64,000 nt of DNA from Pseudomonadota bacterium (GCA_023423535.1 JAFAFL010000003.1:62001-126000); one strand, 5' to 3'. Numbered from the stretch's first letter, positions 35,446 through 44,873 are shown. The notes: generated by a model from the sequence alone, not told the origin. Program-made: numbers and translations.

Positions 35446-37072
35446 ACCGCGAGGCTGCCCCTTCTTTGAATTGCGCAAGAACGTCAGCGACACAGCCAGC
35501 CAGTTGCAGTGCGAGTAGCGGTGGCACAGCATTTCCAACCTGATGGAACTGAGCGGTGCGTGGACCACAGAAGAAGTAGTTGTCTGGAAACGTCTGGAGT
35601 CTTGCCGCCTCTCTGACAGTAAACGACCTGCACTGACTCGGGTCGGGATGGATGTAGTAATGCCCATCCTTGCTGATGTGGCTCGTAATGGTAGTTGATG
35701 CGCGGGAGCCTAATTGGACCCTGAAGCGGTCGGCGAACATTGCACCACTCTTGGCTGCGTCCTTCGCGTTCCTATGCTTCGGGAGCAGCGCGGCCGGGAA
35801 GTCTGAGAGCAATGGGGAGGATGAGTGGACCGCCGCGAAGCAGGCCGCGAAGAAATAGCGCTCCAGGTCCGATTGCATGTGCGCACGCGCCTCATGATTG
35901 CAGACACCCTCTAGCGCCGGGTCCTCGAACCAAGCCTTGGCGTAAACCGACTTCGCTGGATAGTCCAGGAAGAGGTCCCCCTGTTGGAGTCTCGCGGGAC
36001 GCTTCAACCGGGTGACTTGGTCGCGTATCGCGCGAGCAACTTCCGGCATGTCCTCATCCAGTTCGCGTAGCCACGGTCGGTGCTCAATCGACTTCAAGGT
36101 CGCGAGCCACGCCCCAGCAGACTCTTCCGCGCTGAAGCCCGAGACTCCTGCGCGGAGTCGAGGGAGACCCGAAAGGACGCGCGACGCTGGAACCGGAGCG
36201 CGTTTGGTCAGGCCGGGAAGGACAGAGAGCACTCTCGAAATGTCCCTTCTAATCCCGAAGAGAATGATTCGATGACGCGCCTGTGGAACGCCAAATTCCT
36301 CAGCGCGAAGGAGGAAGCGACGCCCATCTTGTTGCGCTGGTTTCCCCTGATCACGAAAGAATGGAACGACCTCGTACTCGAGATTCGGATCTCCGCCGTC
36401 GGCCTGTGCACGGCCGGGGGCACTGAGGTCCGTGAGGATCTGATCAAATATGCGTCCACCCGAGACCTGCGACGAGAGCAATCCCTTCACATTCTCCATT
36501 ACGAAGACTGGGGGAGCATGTTCAGCAACAATGCGCAGGTACTCTCGGTAGAGAAAGTGCCTTGAGTCCTGCTCAGGCTTGTAAGTGCTAATCCCCTTGT
36601 TGCGAGACCGTCCTGCGAGAGAATAAGCCTGACAAGGCGGGCCACCGAGCAAGCACCAGATATCGGCGCCCTTCAGCGCGCCTTTGATTCGCCTATCGAG
36701 AAGCGGCTCGTCGACCCCGCCGAGAGTCGCGCACCACGCTTCCTCGTCCGCAGCGGCCGCTTGGTCGGGATACAGTTCATAGAGCTGGTGCTCCTCAAGT
36801 TGCCCGCGAAGAACGCGGTAATACTCTAGGGGCAGGTCATCAAATGGAAACTGACGCGTGAAAGCACGGAGTTTCAGCGTGCGCCGGGCGGTGGGGTCTT
36901 TCTCAATGCTGAGCGCAATGCGAAATCGCATGGCAGAACTCACCCGGTCCACCGGAGCGGCGCGCTCGGGTGAAAGCTGGTCCTCCCACGGAAACGCCCC
37001 GTGTCGCGCGAAGCCCTCCGAGAGGCCGCCAGGCCCGGAAAACAGATCAATCACTGGGATGTCGGCGCCCAT
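35429..37072 (-). CDS. DNA (cytosine-5-)-methyltransferase
   Basis: A 547-aa C5-cytosine methyltransferase. Motif I is VIDLFSGPGGLSEGF (7-21), and motif IV is LLGGPPCQAYSLAG with catalytic Cys147. Motif VI is VFVMENVKGL, and motif VIII is FGVPQARHRIILFG. Motifs IX-X lie in RSFTVREAARLQTFP and QFHQVGNAVPP. Inserts between motifs I and IV make it longer than a minimal enzyme. It runs opposite to the other island genes, so methylation can be expressed independently of the nucleases. It is the modification arm of the predicted system; the target sequence is unknown. Confidence 0.93.
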   Translation of the reverse strand: MGADIPVIDLFSGPGGLSEGFARHGAFPWEDQLSPERAAPVDRVSSAMRFRIALSIEKDPTARRTLKLRAFTRQFPFDDLPLEYYRVLRGQLEEHQLYELYPDQAAAADEEAWCATLGGVDEPLLDRRIKGALKGADIWCLLGGPPCQAYSLAGRSRNKGISTYKPEQDSRHFLYREYLRIVAEHAPPVFVMENVKGLLSSQVSGGRIFDQILTDLSAPGRAQADGGDPNLEYEVVPFFRDQGKPAQQDGRRFLLRAEEFGVPQARHRIILFGIRRDISRVLSVLPGLTKRAPVPASRVLSGLPRLRAGVSGFSAEESAGAWLATLKSIEHRPWLRELDEDMPEVARAIRDQVTRLKRPARLQQGDLFLDYPAKSVYAKAWFEDPALEGVCNHEARAHMQSDLERYFFAACFAAVHSSSPLLSDFPAALLPKHRNAKDAAKSGAMFADRFRVQLGSRASTTITSHISKDGHYYIHPDPSQCRSFTVREAARLQTFPDNYFFCGPRTAQFHQVGNAVPPLLALQLAGCVADVLAQFKEGAASRFTKAG

Positions 37073-37262
37073 TGCTGAAGCTTAGATCATGGAGGGCTCC
37101 ACGATGCCAAGCGGCCAAATCGGAGCATGTGCGCGGGTCGCGCGAGCGCTCTCTTGGAGTACGGCCAAGCTGAAGCGAAGCATGCTGCACCAAGCGCCCG
37201 TCACCGGTAGGACCGCTGCACGAAAGGCAAGCGGCCTGTCTGGTCGGTTCTATCGGACAGAG

Positions 37263-37302
37263 ATTCGCTGGAAGCGAATGGCCATTCGGTCTAGACGAAT
37301 GG
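37263..37302. promoter_or_regulatory. Four-half-site inverted-repeat operator upstream of the TetR gene
   Basis: ATTCGC (37263), CGAATGG (37275), CCATTCG (37282) and CGAATGG (37296) form overlapping inverted repeats. The central 14 bases CGAATGGCCATTCG are a perfect palindrome, and CCATTCG pairs with CGAATGG across a 7-base spacer. The array ends 16 bases before the TetR start. It fits a TetR-family autoregulatory operator controlling the efflux operon. Confidence 0.75.
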
Positions 37303-37318
37303 GCCTTCCGAGCTCCCC

Positions 37319-37954
37319 ATGCCCGTCTCCGTCCCCCGTACCGCCGCTGCCCGCAGGCGGACCCGTGAGGTTGCCGTCGTCCGCGAGGAGATCCTCGATG
37401 CGGCGGCTCGCGCGTTCTGCCGGGCCGGCTACTCCGCCGCCACGATGCAGGCCATCGCCCGTGAAGCGGGCTTCGCTGCCTCCGCGCTCTACACGTACTT
37501 CGAGAGCAAGGAGGACATCCACGATGCGCTCATCGCGTCGGTGCGTCAGGAGCTGCGCGACAGCCTCCAGGTCACGCTCCCGCGCGGACTGACCTTCGCG
37601 CAGCGGATGGAGTCGCTCCTGCTGCGGCAGCTCGAGCAGGTGGAGCGGCGAAGGGAGGCGTACCAGCTCTTCTATGCGCTCGCGCCCGCGGCGTCGCACA
37701 CGGCTCGCGGTGGGCCGCCGCAGCTCGTGGTGTACGCGGACCTTCTCGCGGCGTGGATGGCCGAGGGTCTGCCGAAGGCGCAGCGCGTCCATGCGCCGGA
37801 TCTGGCGTGGCTCTTCGTCGGCATTGCGTGGTCGTTCAAGCGGCGCTGGCTGCTCACCGCGACCGGCCCGGAGGCCATCCCGCTCACCGCGCAGGTGGAG
37901 CGGATCCTCGCGCTCTTCCTCAAGGGCGCCGAGGGCGTGGGGGTGCACGCGTGA
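37319..37954 (+). CDS. TetR-family transcriptional regulator of the RND operon
   Basis: A 211-aa TetR repressor. The DNA-binding helices are at about residues 24-70 (ILDAAARAFCRAGYSAATMQ, then AREAGFAASALYTYFESKE). The rest is a helical ligand domain that differs by system. It is first in a four-gene operon; its TGA overlaps the GTG of the channel gene by 4 bases. The inverted-repeat array just upstream is the probable binding site, so it likely represses itself and the pump until an inducer binds. Confidence 0.92.
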   Translation: MPVSVPRTAAARRRTREVAVVREEILDAAARAFCRAGYSAATMQAIAREAGFAASALYTYFESKEDIHDALIASVRQELRDSLQVTLPRGLTFAQRMESLLLRQLEQVERRREAYQLFYALAPAASHTARGGPPQLVVYADLLAAWMAEGLPKAQRVHAPDLAWLFVGIAWSFKRRWLLTATGPEAIPLTAQVERILALFLKGAEGVGVHA

Positions 37955-39279
37955 AGGGTGTTCGCTTCGGCATCGGACTGGTCGTGGTGCTGGCGGGGTC
38001 GCTCTCCGCGGAGGCGCAGTCGCAGTCGCAGCAGCCCGAGACAGTGCGCTCGCTCGAGGACGCGGTGCGGCTCGCGGTGGAGCGCAACGAGCGCGCGGGC
38101 ATTGCCACCGAACGCGAGAACGCCGCGAAGGCGCGGGTCGACAGGGCGCGGGCGTTCTTCTTCCCCACCGTCGGCGTGCAGGGGAGCTGGACGCGGAGGC
38201 CTTCGGCGAGGACGGCGCGCGTGGGCGATCGAGACGTCGTCATCCAGGCGCAGAACGCGTTCGCGGCCACGGCGACGCTCGGCGTGACGCTCTTCAACGG
38301 ATCGCTCTTTCCGCAGTACCGCGCGGCGGTGCGGGAGGCGGAGGCCACTTCATTGGAGTCGCAGGACGACCGCCGGCTCCTCGCCTTCGAGGCCGCCGAT
38401 GCGTACCTCCTCACCCTCAGCGCGCAGCAGGTCCGCGAGGCCGCGGAGCGTCGCAAGGCCTTTGCCCGCGAGGCGCTCGAGGATGCGGAGACGCGCGCGC
38501 AGGCAGGGCTCGTCTCCACCCACGACGTCACCCGCGCCCGGCTGGAGCTCTCGGTCGCAGAGCAGTCCGCCACCACCGCGGAGGGCAACGCGGCCAATGC
38601 GCTGCTGCAGCTCGGGTTTCTCGTCGATGCGTCGATCGCGGATTCGCTGCAGGATCCGGATGGGCTCTTCCCGCAGTCTCCCGGCGCGCACGAGCCGCAG
38701 GCGCTCGCTCAGCAGGCCCGTGAAGAGCGCCCGGATCTGCTCGCGCTGGTGAAGCGTGCGGAGGCGGCGGAGGCGCTGGCGGAGGAGCCCTTGTGGCGGT
38801 GGATTCCCTCGCTCGGGCTCGGGGCGCAGTACCGGCTCACCAACGAGGCCGGGCTCGCGGGGCGCAACCAGGACTGGTCCGCGGCGGTGACGCTCAACTG
38901 GACCCTTTGGGACGGCGGCGTGCGGATCGCCGAACGCGCGGAGCGGCTGGCGCAGGCGCGCGCGACGAGGCTCGAGGCCCGCTTCGTCGAACGTCGCTCG
39001 GCGGTCGAGGTCAACGCGGCGCTGGTGGCGCTGCGCACGGCGGAGGCCGCGGTGAAGCAGGCGCTCGTGTCGCAGGAGGTCGCGCGGCGCAACGCCGAGG
39101 AGTCGCAGGTGCTGTACGGACAGGGGCTGGCCCGCGCGCTCGAAGTGACCGACGCGGCGCAGCAGCTCTTCGAGGCCGAGGTTTCCCTGGCGCGCGAGCG
39201 TTACGCGCGGGCGCTGGCGTGGTTGGACCTGCGGGCGGCCCTCGGGCTCGATCCGCTGGGACGTGAGGTCGCTCCATGA
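37951..39279 (+). CDS. TolC-family outer-membrane efflux channel
   Basis: A 442-aa outer-membrane efflux protein, starting at a GTG that overlaps the TetR stop. It has a signal peptide (about 1-23) and two TolC-type repeats rich in long Ala/Glu/Arg helices. The repeats include SLEDAVRLAVERN near the N-terminus and LNWTLWDGG in the second half. It would form the exit duct of the tripartite pump with the following adaptor and permease, whose genes overlap by 4 bases each. Confidence 0.9.
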   Translation: MKGVRFGIGLVVVLAGSLSAEAQSQSQQPETVRSLEDAVRLAVERNERAGIATERENAAKARVDRARAFFFPTVGVQGSWTRRPSARTARVGDRDVVIQAQNAFAATATLGVTLFNGSLFPQYRAAVREAEATSLESQDDRRLLAFEAADAYLLTLSAQQVREAAERRKAFAREALEDAETRAQAGLVSTHDVTRARLELSVAEQSATTAEGNAANALLQLGFLVDASIADSLQDPDGLFPQSPGAHEPQALAQQAREERPDLLALVKRAEAAEALAEEPLWRWIPSLGLGAQYRLTNEAGLAGRNQDWSAAVTLNWTLWDGGVRIAERAERLAQARATRLEARFVERRSAVEVNAALVALRTAEAAVKQALVSQEVARRNAEESQVLYGQGLARALEVTDAAQQLFEAEVSLARERYARALAWLDLRAALGLDPLGREVAP

Positions 39280-40502
39280 AGACAGGTCTGGCAGTCGCGC
39301 TCGGCGCAGCGCTCGCGGTGGGTGTGGTCGGGTGCGGAGAGAAGGAGGGCGCTCCGGCTCCGGGTGCGCAGGGTGGTGCGGCGGCGGGAGGCGCGCGTCC
39401 GGGCGGTGGTGCTCAAGGCGGCGGCCGAGGGCCGATGAAGTTCCCCGTCCAGGTGGAGCCGGTGCAGTTCCGCGACGTCGAGTACGCGGTGGACGCGGTC
39501 GGCAGCATCGAGGCCTTCGAGAAGGTGCAGATCACCGCGCGCGTGCAGGGCGTGGTGGAGAAGGTCTCCTTCGCCGAGGGCGCGCAGGTGAAGAAGGGCC
39601 AGGTGCTCGCGGAGATCGAGCCGGTGCGCTTCCGGCTCCAGGTGGACGCGGCGAAGGCGGCGCTCGACCGCGCGGAGGCGGAGCGCGACGAGGCACAGGC
39701 GGCGTTCGCTCGGCGCGAGTCGGTGCAGAAGGCCAACCCCGGGCTCATCCCCGGCGAAGAACTGGAGACGTTCCGTACCCGAGCGCGCACCGCCGAGGCC
39801 GAGGCGCAGGCGCGCAAGGTGGCGCTGGAGCAGGCGCAGCTCAACCTTCGCGACGCGTACGTGCGCGCGCCGGAGGCAGGGGTGATCGAGACGCGCTCGG
39901 TGCAGACCGGTCAGTACGTGCAGGCGGGGACGGTGCTCGCCACGCTGGTGCGAAGGGAGCCGCTGCTCGCGCGCTTCCGCGTGCCGCAGGGCGAGGCAGC
40001 GCGGCTCTCCACCGGCATGACCGCGCGCGTCCGCAGCCGCGACAGCCGTGAGCCCTACACCGCTCGACTGAGCCACGTCTCGCAGGCCGCAGACGAGAAG
40101 AGCCGCATGGTGGAGGTCACCGCGGAGATCACCGACGAGCGTCGCGGCGAGCTGCGTCCGGGTGCGTTCGCCGAGGTGACGGTGCCGGTGGCCGCGAAGA
40201 ACGCGCCGGTCATTCCGCAGACGGCGATCCGCCCGAGCGAGCGCGGCTTCCTCGCCTTCGTGGTGGAGGGCGAGGTCGCGAAGGAGCGCGTGGTGGAGCT
40301 CGGCATGCGCACGCCGGATGGACGGGTGGAGGTGCGCTCGGGGCTGAAGACGGGGGAGACGCTGGTGGTGCGCGGCGGCGAGGCGCTGCGTGACGGTGCG
40401 CCCATCCGCATCGCGCCGGGTCCGGGGTCGGGCGCGGGCTCGGCGGCTGACTCCGGCTCCGGCTCCGGTCCGGAGAAGAAGGGCGAGGCGCGCGCGCCAT
40501 GA
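39276..40502 (+). CDS. RND efflux periplasmic adaptor lipoprotein
   Basis: A 408-aa membrane-fusion protein. The lipobox VVGC puts the lipid at Cys20, followed by a Gly/Ala-rich spacer. Family blocks are present: YAVDAVGSIEAFEKVQITARVQG, the lipoyl-type VSFAEGAQVKKGQVLAEIEP, a helical hairpin (about 120-180), RAPEAGVIETRSVQTGQYV, and PQTAIRPSERGFLAFVV. The C-terminus is Gly/Ser-rich. It links the inner-membrane pump to the channel. Confidence 0.92.
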   Translation: MKTGLAVALGAALAVGVVGCGEKEGAPAPGAQGGAAAGGARPGGGAQGGGRGPMKFPVQVEPVQFRDVEYAVDAVGSIEAFEKVQITARVQGVVEKVSFAEGAQVKKGQVLAEIEPVRFRLQVDAAKAALDRAEAERDEAQAAFARRESVQKANPGLIPGEELETFRTRARTAEAEAQARKVALEQAQLNLRDAYVRAPEAGVIETRSVQTGQYVQAGTVLATLVRREPLLARFRVPQGEAARLSTGMTARVRSRDSREPYTARLSHVSQAADEKSRMVEVTAEITDERRGELRPGAFAEVTVPVAAKNAPVIPQTAIRPSERGFLAFVVEGEVAKERVVELGMRTPDGRVEVRSGLKTGETLVVRGGEALRDGAPIRIAPGPGSGAGSAADSGSGSGPEKKGEARAP

Positions 40503-43500
40503 AGCTCACCGACGTCTGCATCGAGCGCCCGGTCTTCGCGTGGATGATCATGGGCGCCACGGTCCTCTTCGGACTGGTGGCCGGCTCGCGCATCGGCATC
40601 AGCCAGTTCCCGGACGTCGATCACCCGAACGTCTCCATCAACGTGACGTGGGAGGGCGCCGCGCCGGAGGTGATGGAGAACGACGTCGTCGAGCCGCTCG
40701 AGGAGGCGCTCTCGCAGGTCGAGGGCATCCGCTCCATCGAGTCGCGCTCGCAGCAGGGCTCGGCGAACATCACGCTCGAGCTCGAGCTGTCGCGGGACGT
40801 GGACGCCGCGCTCCAGGACGTGCAGACGAAGCTCAGCCAGGCGCAGCGCCGGCTGCCGCAGGGCATCGATCCGCCGGTGGTCTCGAAGACGAACCCCGAG
40901 GACCAGCCGATCATGTGGGTCGGCCTCTCCGGTCCCTACTCGCGCCAGCTCCTCGCCGACACCGCGCGCTACCGCGTGAAGGAGCGCCTGCAGACGGTGC
41001 CCGGCGTGGGCGAGGTCACCATCGGTGGATCGCTCGATCGCAACATCCGGATCTGGATCGACGCCGACAAGCTCGACGCGTTCAGCCTCACCGTCACCGA
41101 CGTGATCGATGCGCTGCGCCGCGAGCACGTGGAGCTGCCGGCCGGCCGGATCGAGACGCAGGGCCGCGAGGTCAGCGTGCGCGTGCTCGGCGAAGCGCTG
41201 GACCTCGAAGAACTGCGCGCGCTCACCGTGCGCAAGAACGAGGGCGCGACGATCCGCCTCGCCGACGTGGCGCTGGTGGAGGACGGCTTCGAGGACATCC
41301 GCCGTCAGACGCGCGTCAACGGATTGCCGGCGCAGGGCATGGGCATCCGCAAGCAGCGCGGCTCCAACGCGGTCGCGGTGGCGGAGGGCATCCGGCAGGT
41401 GATGGACGAGATCCGCCCCACCCTGCCCGAGGGCATGGAGCTGGCGGTGAACTTCGACTCGACGCAGTTCATCGAGGAGAGCGTCCACCACATCCAGATC
41501 GAGATCCTCATCGCCATCCTGCTCACCGCGCTGGTGTGCTGGATGTTCCTCGGCTCCTTCAGCGCCACGCTGAACGTGATCCTCGCAATCCCCATGTCGC
41601 TGCTGGGCACGGTCGCCGCGCTCTACTTCCTCGGCTACACGCTGAACACCTTCACGCTGCTGGCGCTGGGGCTCGCGGTGGGTCTGGTCGTGGACGACGC
41701 GATCATGATCCTCGAGAACATCCACCGCCACGCGGAGATGGGGAAACCGAGGGTCCGCGCCGCGCGAGAGGGCACGCACGAGATCACCTTCGCCGCGCTC
41801 GCCGCCACGCTCGCGGTCGTCGCGATCTTCCTCCCCGTCATCTTCATGCAGGGCGTCATCGGACGCTTCTTCATGCAGTTCGGCATCGCGCTGTCGGTGG
41901 CGGTGCTCCTCTCCTACGTCGAAGCGGTCACCCTCGCGCCCGCACGCGCGGCGCAGATCCTCAAGGTCGGCCGCGAGCACCGCGGGTGGCTCGGGCGCAA
42001 GGTGGACGACTCCTTCGAGGGGCTCGCGCGCGGGTATCGGTGGGTGCTCGGTCACGCGCTGCGCCGGCCGCTCCTCGTGCTCGGAGCGATGGCCGCGGTG
42101 CTCGCGCTCTCCGCGTGGGTCTTCACGAAGCTGCCGTCGGAGATGGTGCCGTCGCAGGATCAGAGCCGACTGATGGTGCGGCTGCAGACCGCTGTGGGCG
42201 CGGACCTCGAGGAGACGGACAAGCTGTCGCAGCCGGCGGAGGCGTTCCTGCTCTCGCGGCCGGAGGTCACGCGGGTGATGGCGATCATCGGCGGCTTCGG
42301 CGGCGCGGCGGTGAACCAGACCGTGTTCTTCGTCAGCCTCGTGCCGCCGTCCGAACGCAGCATGTCGCAGCTCGAGTTCGCGAGCCTCCTGCGCCGCGAG
42401 CTGAACCAGACGCCCGGCGTGCGCGCGATCGTGATGGACCTCTCGCAGTCGGGCTTCACCTCGTCGCGCGGCTTCCCGGTGGAGTTCAGCGTGCGCGGCC
42501 CGGACTTCGAGCAGCTCGTGGAGCTGTCGCAGCAGGTGCGCGACGAGCTGACCGCGACGGGAACGGTGACGGACCTCGACAGCGACTACCGCATCGGCGC
42601 GCCGGAGCTGCGGCTGCAGCCGGACCGCGAGCTGGCCAGCGATCTGGGCGTGCCGTCGCAGGACATCGCCACCACCGTGCAGGCGCTGGTGGGCGGCATC
42701 CGCGTGGGCAAGTACAGCACCGACGGCCGGCGCATCGACGTGCGCGCGCGGCTGCTCGCCGGTCAGCGCAACCGGCCCGAGGACGTCTCGCGGCTGCGCG
42801 TGCGGGGACGCGACGGCGAGCTCATTCCGCTCGCCACGCTGGTGAAGGAGGAGGAGCGCCCGGCCCTGCAGGCGATCATGCGCAAGGACCGCGAGCGCGC
42901 GATCACCGTGATGGGCAACGTCGCGCCCGGATACGCGCAGGCCGAGGTGCTCAAGCACGTGGAGGCCATCGGCGCGAAGCTGCCGGCGGGCTACCACATC
43001 AAGCTCGCGGGTCAGTCGATCGCGTTCCGCGAGACGAGCGGGGACCTCGTGTTCGCGCTGCTGATGGGGATCCTCGTCGCGTACATGGTGCTCGCGTCGC
43101 AGTTCAATTCGTTCCTGCATCCCGTGACGGTGCTGACGATCCTCGTGCCCAGCGTGGCGGGGGCGATCTTCGCGCTCTACGTGGCGGGACAGACGCTGAA
43201 CATCTTCTCCATGATCGGCCTGCTGCTGCTGCTGGGCATCGTGAAGAAGAACTCCATCATCCTCGTGGACTACGCCACGCAGCTGCGGCGCGACGGGCTC
43301 AATGCGAAGGACGCGATGATGGGCGCAGGTCCCATTCGTCTGCGGCCGATCCTCATGACGTCCATTGCGACCGGTGTGGCCGCGCTGCCCGCCGCCCTGG
43401 GCATGGGATCCGGATCCGAGACGCGCGTGCCCATGGCCACCGCCGTCATCGGCGGACTGGCGCTCTCGACCGTGCTCTCGCTCGTGGTGGTGCCCGCGTT

Positions 43501-43630
43501 CTACGTGGTCGCGGATGCCGCGCATGCCCGCATCCGGAAGATGCTCGGGATGAAGGAGGCGCCGCCGGTGGGTCATGGCGGGGATGACGCGGGCGGTCAC
43601 GAGGAGGGCAAGGAGCGGCAGACGGCTTGA
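40499..43630 (+). CDS. RND-family efflux permease (HAE1-like)
   Basis: A 1043-aa inner-membrane proton antiporter with 12 predicted transmembrane helices and two large periplasmic loops. It opens MKLTDVCIERPVFAWMI. The proton-relay aspartates are in LGLAVGLVVDDAIMILENIHRH, and the second half has LLLLGIVKKNSIILVDYA. The adjacent Asp pair supports hydrophobe/drug export (HAE) rather than heavy-metal export. A basic/His-rich tail ends the protein. It is last in the TetR-controlled operon; the substrate is unknown. Confidence 0.95.
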   Translation: MKLTDVCIERPVFAWMIMGATVLFGLVAGSRIGISQFPDVDHPNVSINVTWEGAAPEVMENDVVEPLEEALSQVEGIRSIESRSQQGSANITLELELSRDVDAALQDVQTKLSQAQRRLPQGIDPPVVSKTNPEDQPIMWVGLSGPYSRQLLADTARYRVKERLQTVPGVGEVTIGGSLDRNIRIWIDADKLDAFSLTVTDVIDALRREHVELPAGRIETQGREVSVRVLGEALDLEELRALTVRKNEGATIRLADVALVEDGFEDIRRQTRVNGLPAQGMGIRKQRGSNAVAVAEGIRQVMDEIRPTLPEGMELAVNFDSTQFIEESVHHIQIEILIAILLTALVCWMFLGSFSATLNVILAIPMSLLGTVAALYFLGYTLNTFTLLALGLAVGLVVDDAIMILENIHRHAEMGKPRVRAAREGTHEITFAALAATLAVVAIFLPVIFMQGVIGRFFMQFGIALSVAVLLSYVEAVTLAPARAAQILKVGREHRGWLGRKVDDSFEGLARGYRWVLGHALRRPLLVLGAMAAVLALSAWVFTKLPSEMVPSQDQSRLMVRLQTAVGADLEETDKLSQPAEAFLLSRPEVTRVMAIIGGFGGAAVNQTVFFVSLVPPSERSMSQLEFASLLRRELNQTPGVRAIVMDLSQSGFTSSRGFPVEFSVRGPDFEQLVELSQQVRDELTATGTVTDLDSDYRIGAPELRLQPDRELASDLGVPSQDIATTVQALVGGIRVGKYSTDGRRIDVRARLLAGQRNRPEDVSRLRVRGRDGELIPLATLVKEEERPALQAIMRKDRERAITVMGNVAPGYAQAEVLKHVEAIGAKLPAGYHIKLAGQSIAFRETSGDLVFALLMGILVAYMVLASQFNSFLHPVTVLTILVPSVAGAIFALYVAGQTLNIFSMIGLLLLLGIVKKNSIILVDYATQLRRDGLNAKDAMMGAGPIRLRPILMTSIATGVAALPAALGMGSGSETRVPMATAVIGGLALSTVLSLVVVPAFYVVADAAHARIRKMLGMKEAPPVGHGGDDAGGHEEGKERQTA

Positions 43631-43700
43631 TGCGCGGGGCCTGCCTGCTCCCTGGCCGTTGAGGGACACCGCGCGGGGCCGCTGCTACGCTCCGCCGCGC

Positions 43701-44390
43701 ATGTCCCGGTCCCCGCAGGTCTTCGGCCTTCTCGTCGCTTCGCTGCTCACGCTCCCCGCCTTCGCCCAGGGCCGCGCGCCCACCGCGTGCAACGAGGAGA
43801 ACGCGAGCTGCCGCGAAGACTGCACGATGGACTTCGGCACCAGTCAGCGCACGCAGTCGCAGCTGCTCAAGTGCATCGACGCCTGCCGGACCACGCACCA
43901 GCGCTGCACCGAACGCTGGAACGAGCTGCGCGAGGCGAACATCGATCCGGACCCGCCGCGGCAGGGCGCGCAGCAGGTCGGCGACACCTTCATCAGCGAG
44001 GAGACGCCGGTGCCGGGGGCCAACCTCGAGGGCGAGCCAGCGCGCACGACCGCGCCGCGCAGCGATGAGACGGGTCGCACCCGCTACGCCACCGATGAGG
44101 ACGCGCGGCCGGAGAGCACTCGGGACGAGCCGTCCGAGCCCGCGATGCGCGTGGAGCACGAGAACTACAACGAGGGGATCTCGCTGCCGCCCGATGAGCC
44201 GGGCTCCGGGACTCCTTCACCGGCGCCGCGCGAGCAGACCGAGCGCCCGCGTAACGAGCGGAAGAGCGAACGCGCCGCGAAGGCCTCGTCTTCGAATTCG
44301 AGCTCCGACAAGAAGCCGCGCAAGTCGCACCCCGACCTGCCGCCCGAGCCGGAGAACGACATCTCCGATTGGGATCCGGACGGGCGCTAG
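43701..44390 (+). CDS. Secreted hypothetical protein with a Cys-rich N-terminal domain
   Basis: A 229-aa protein with a signal peptide (about 1-21, PAFAQG). Six cysteines between residues 29 and 74 probably form disulfides. A long disordered, acidic, Ser/Pro/Lys-rich tail ends in ENDISDWDPDGR. No family is recognised. There is no ribosome site before the ATG at 43701, but the signal peptide supports this start. It lies 70 bases after the efflux operon. Confidence 0.6.
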   Translation: MSRSPQVFGLLVASLLTLPAFAQGRAPTACNEENASCREDCTMDFGTSQRTQSQLLKCIDACRTTHQRCTERWNELREANIDPDPPRQGAQQVGDTFISEETPVPGANLEGEPARTTAPRSDETGRTRYATDEDARPESTRDEPSEPAMRVEHENYNEGISLPPDEPGSGTPSPAPREQTERPRNERKSERAAKASSSNSSSDKKPRKSHPDLPPEPENDISDWDPDGR

Positions 44391-44546
44391 GCGTTCGTTG
44401 GCGGTGCAGGCGGGCGTGCCGAATCCGCAGCTCTGCACTGCGGAAAGCGCACCGGAAAGGCGCCTTCCCATGCACCGCTCCCTCTGAAGAGCGCGTCGGT
44501 ACGCGCATTGCTCTGTGTCCCCTCGTCACTCACGAAGGAGACACGG

Positions 44547-44873
44547 ATGCGGAACTTCAACGGCAGGAAGATGGGCGTGGTGCTGGCGGCTTCCCTCGCG
44601 ATCGGCGGCGTGGCGTTCGCGGGGATGGGTGAAGGCGGCGATCGCGGAGAGCGGCGCGCGAAGATGCTCGAGCGCTTCGACACCAACCGCGATGGGCAGC
44701 TCGACGAGGCGGAGCGCTCGCAGATGAAGGCCGCGCGCGCGGAGGCCCGCTTCAAGAAGCTCGACACCGACGGCAACGGGTCGCTCTCGCTGGAGGAGTT
44801 CAAGCAGGGGGCCCACATGCGCGGCGAGCGCGGCGAGCACGGCAAGCACGGGCACCGCAAGCCGGGCCGCTGA
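44547..44873 (+). CDS. Small exported EF-hand protein
   Basis: A 108-aa protein with a signal peptide (about 1-26, VAFAGM) and two EF-hand loops: DTNRDGQLDEAE and DTDGNGSLSLEEF, each with the expected calcium-ligand spacing. A His/Gly/Lys-rich tail follows. AAGGAG lies 8 bases before the ATG. It is probably a periplasmic or surface calcium-binding protein; the role is unknown. It converges with the DMT exporter gene. Confidence 0.8.
   Translation: MRNFNGRKMGVVLAASLAIGGVAFAGMGEGGDRGERRAKMLERFDTNRDGQLDEAERSQMKAARAEARFKKLDTDGNGSLSLEEFKQGAHMRGERGEHGKHGHRKPGR

Noticed and set aside
36012..36565. Small plus-strand ORFs inside the cytosine methyltransferase
   Set aside because: Antisense to conserved methyltransferase motifs, without ribosome sites or domain signatures.
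37073..37262. A tRNA or attachment site at the island's right edge
   Set aside because: I searched by eye for a cloverleaf and T-loop consensus and found none; no long repeat shared with 27057-27633 was seen.
40055..43669. A 1204-codon minus-strand frame across the RND permease
   Set aside because: Very Arg/His-rich, no domain, fully antisense to a clear permease; a GC artefact.
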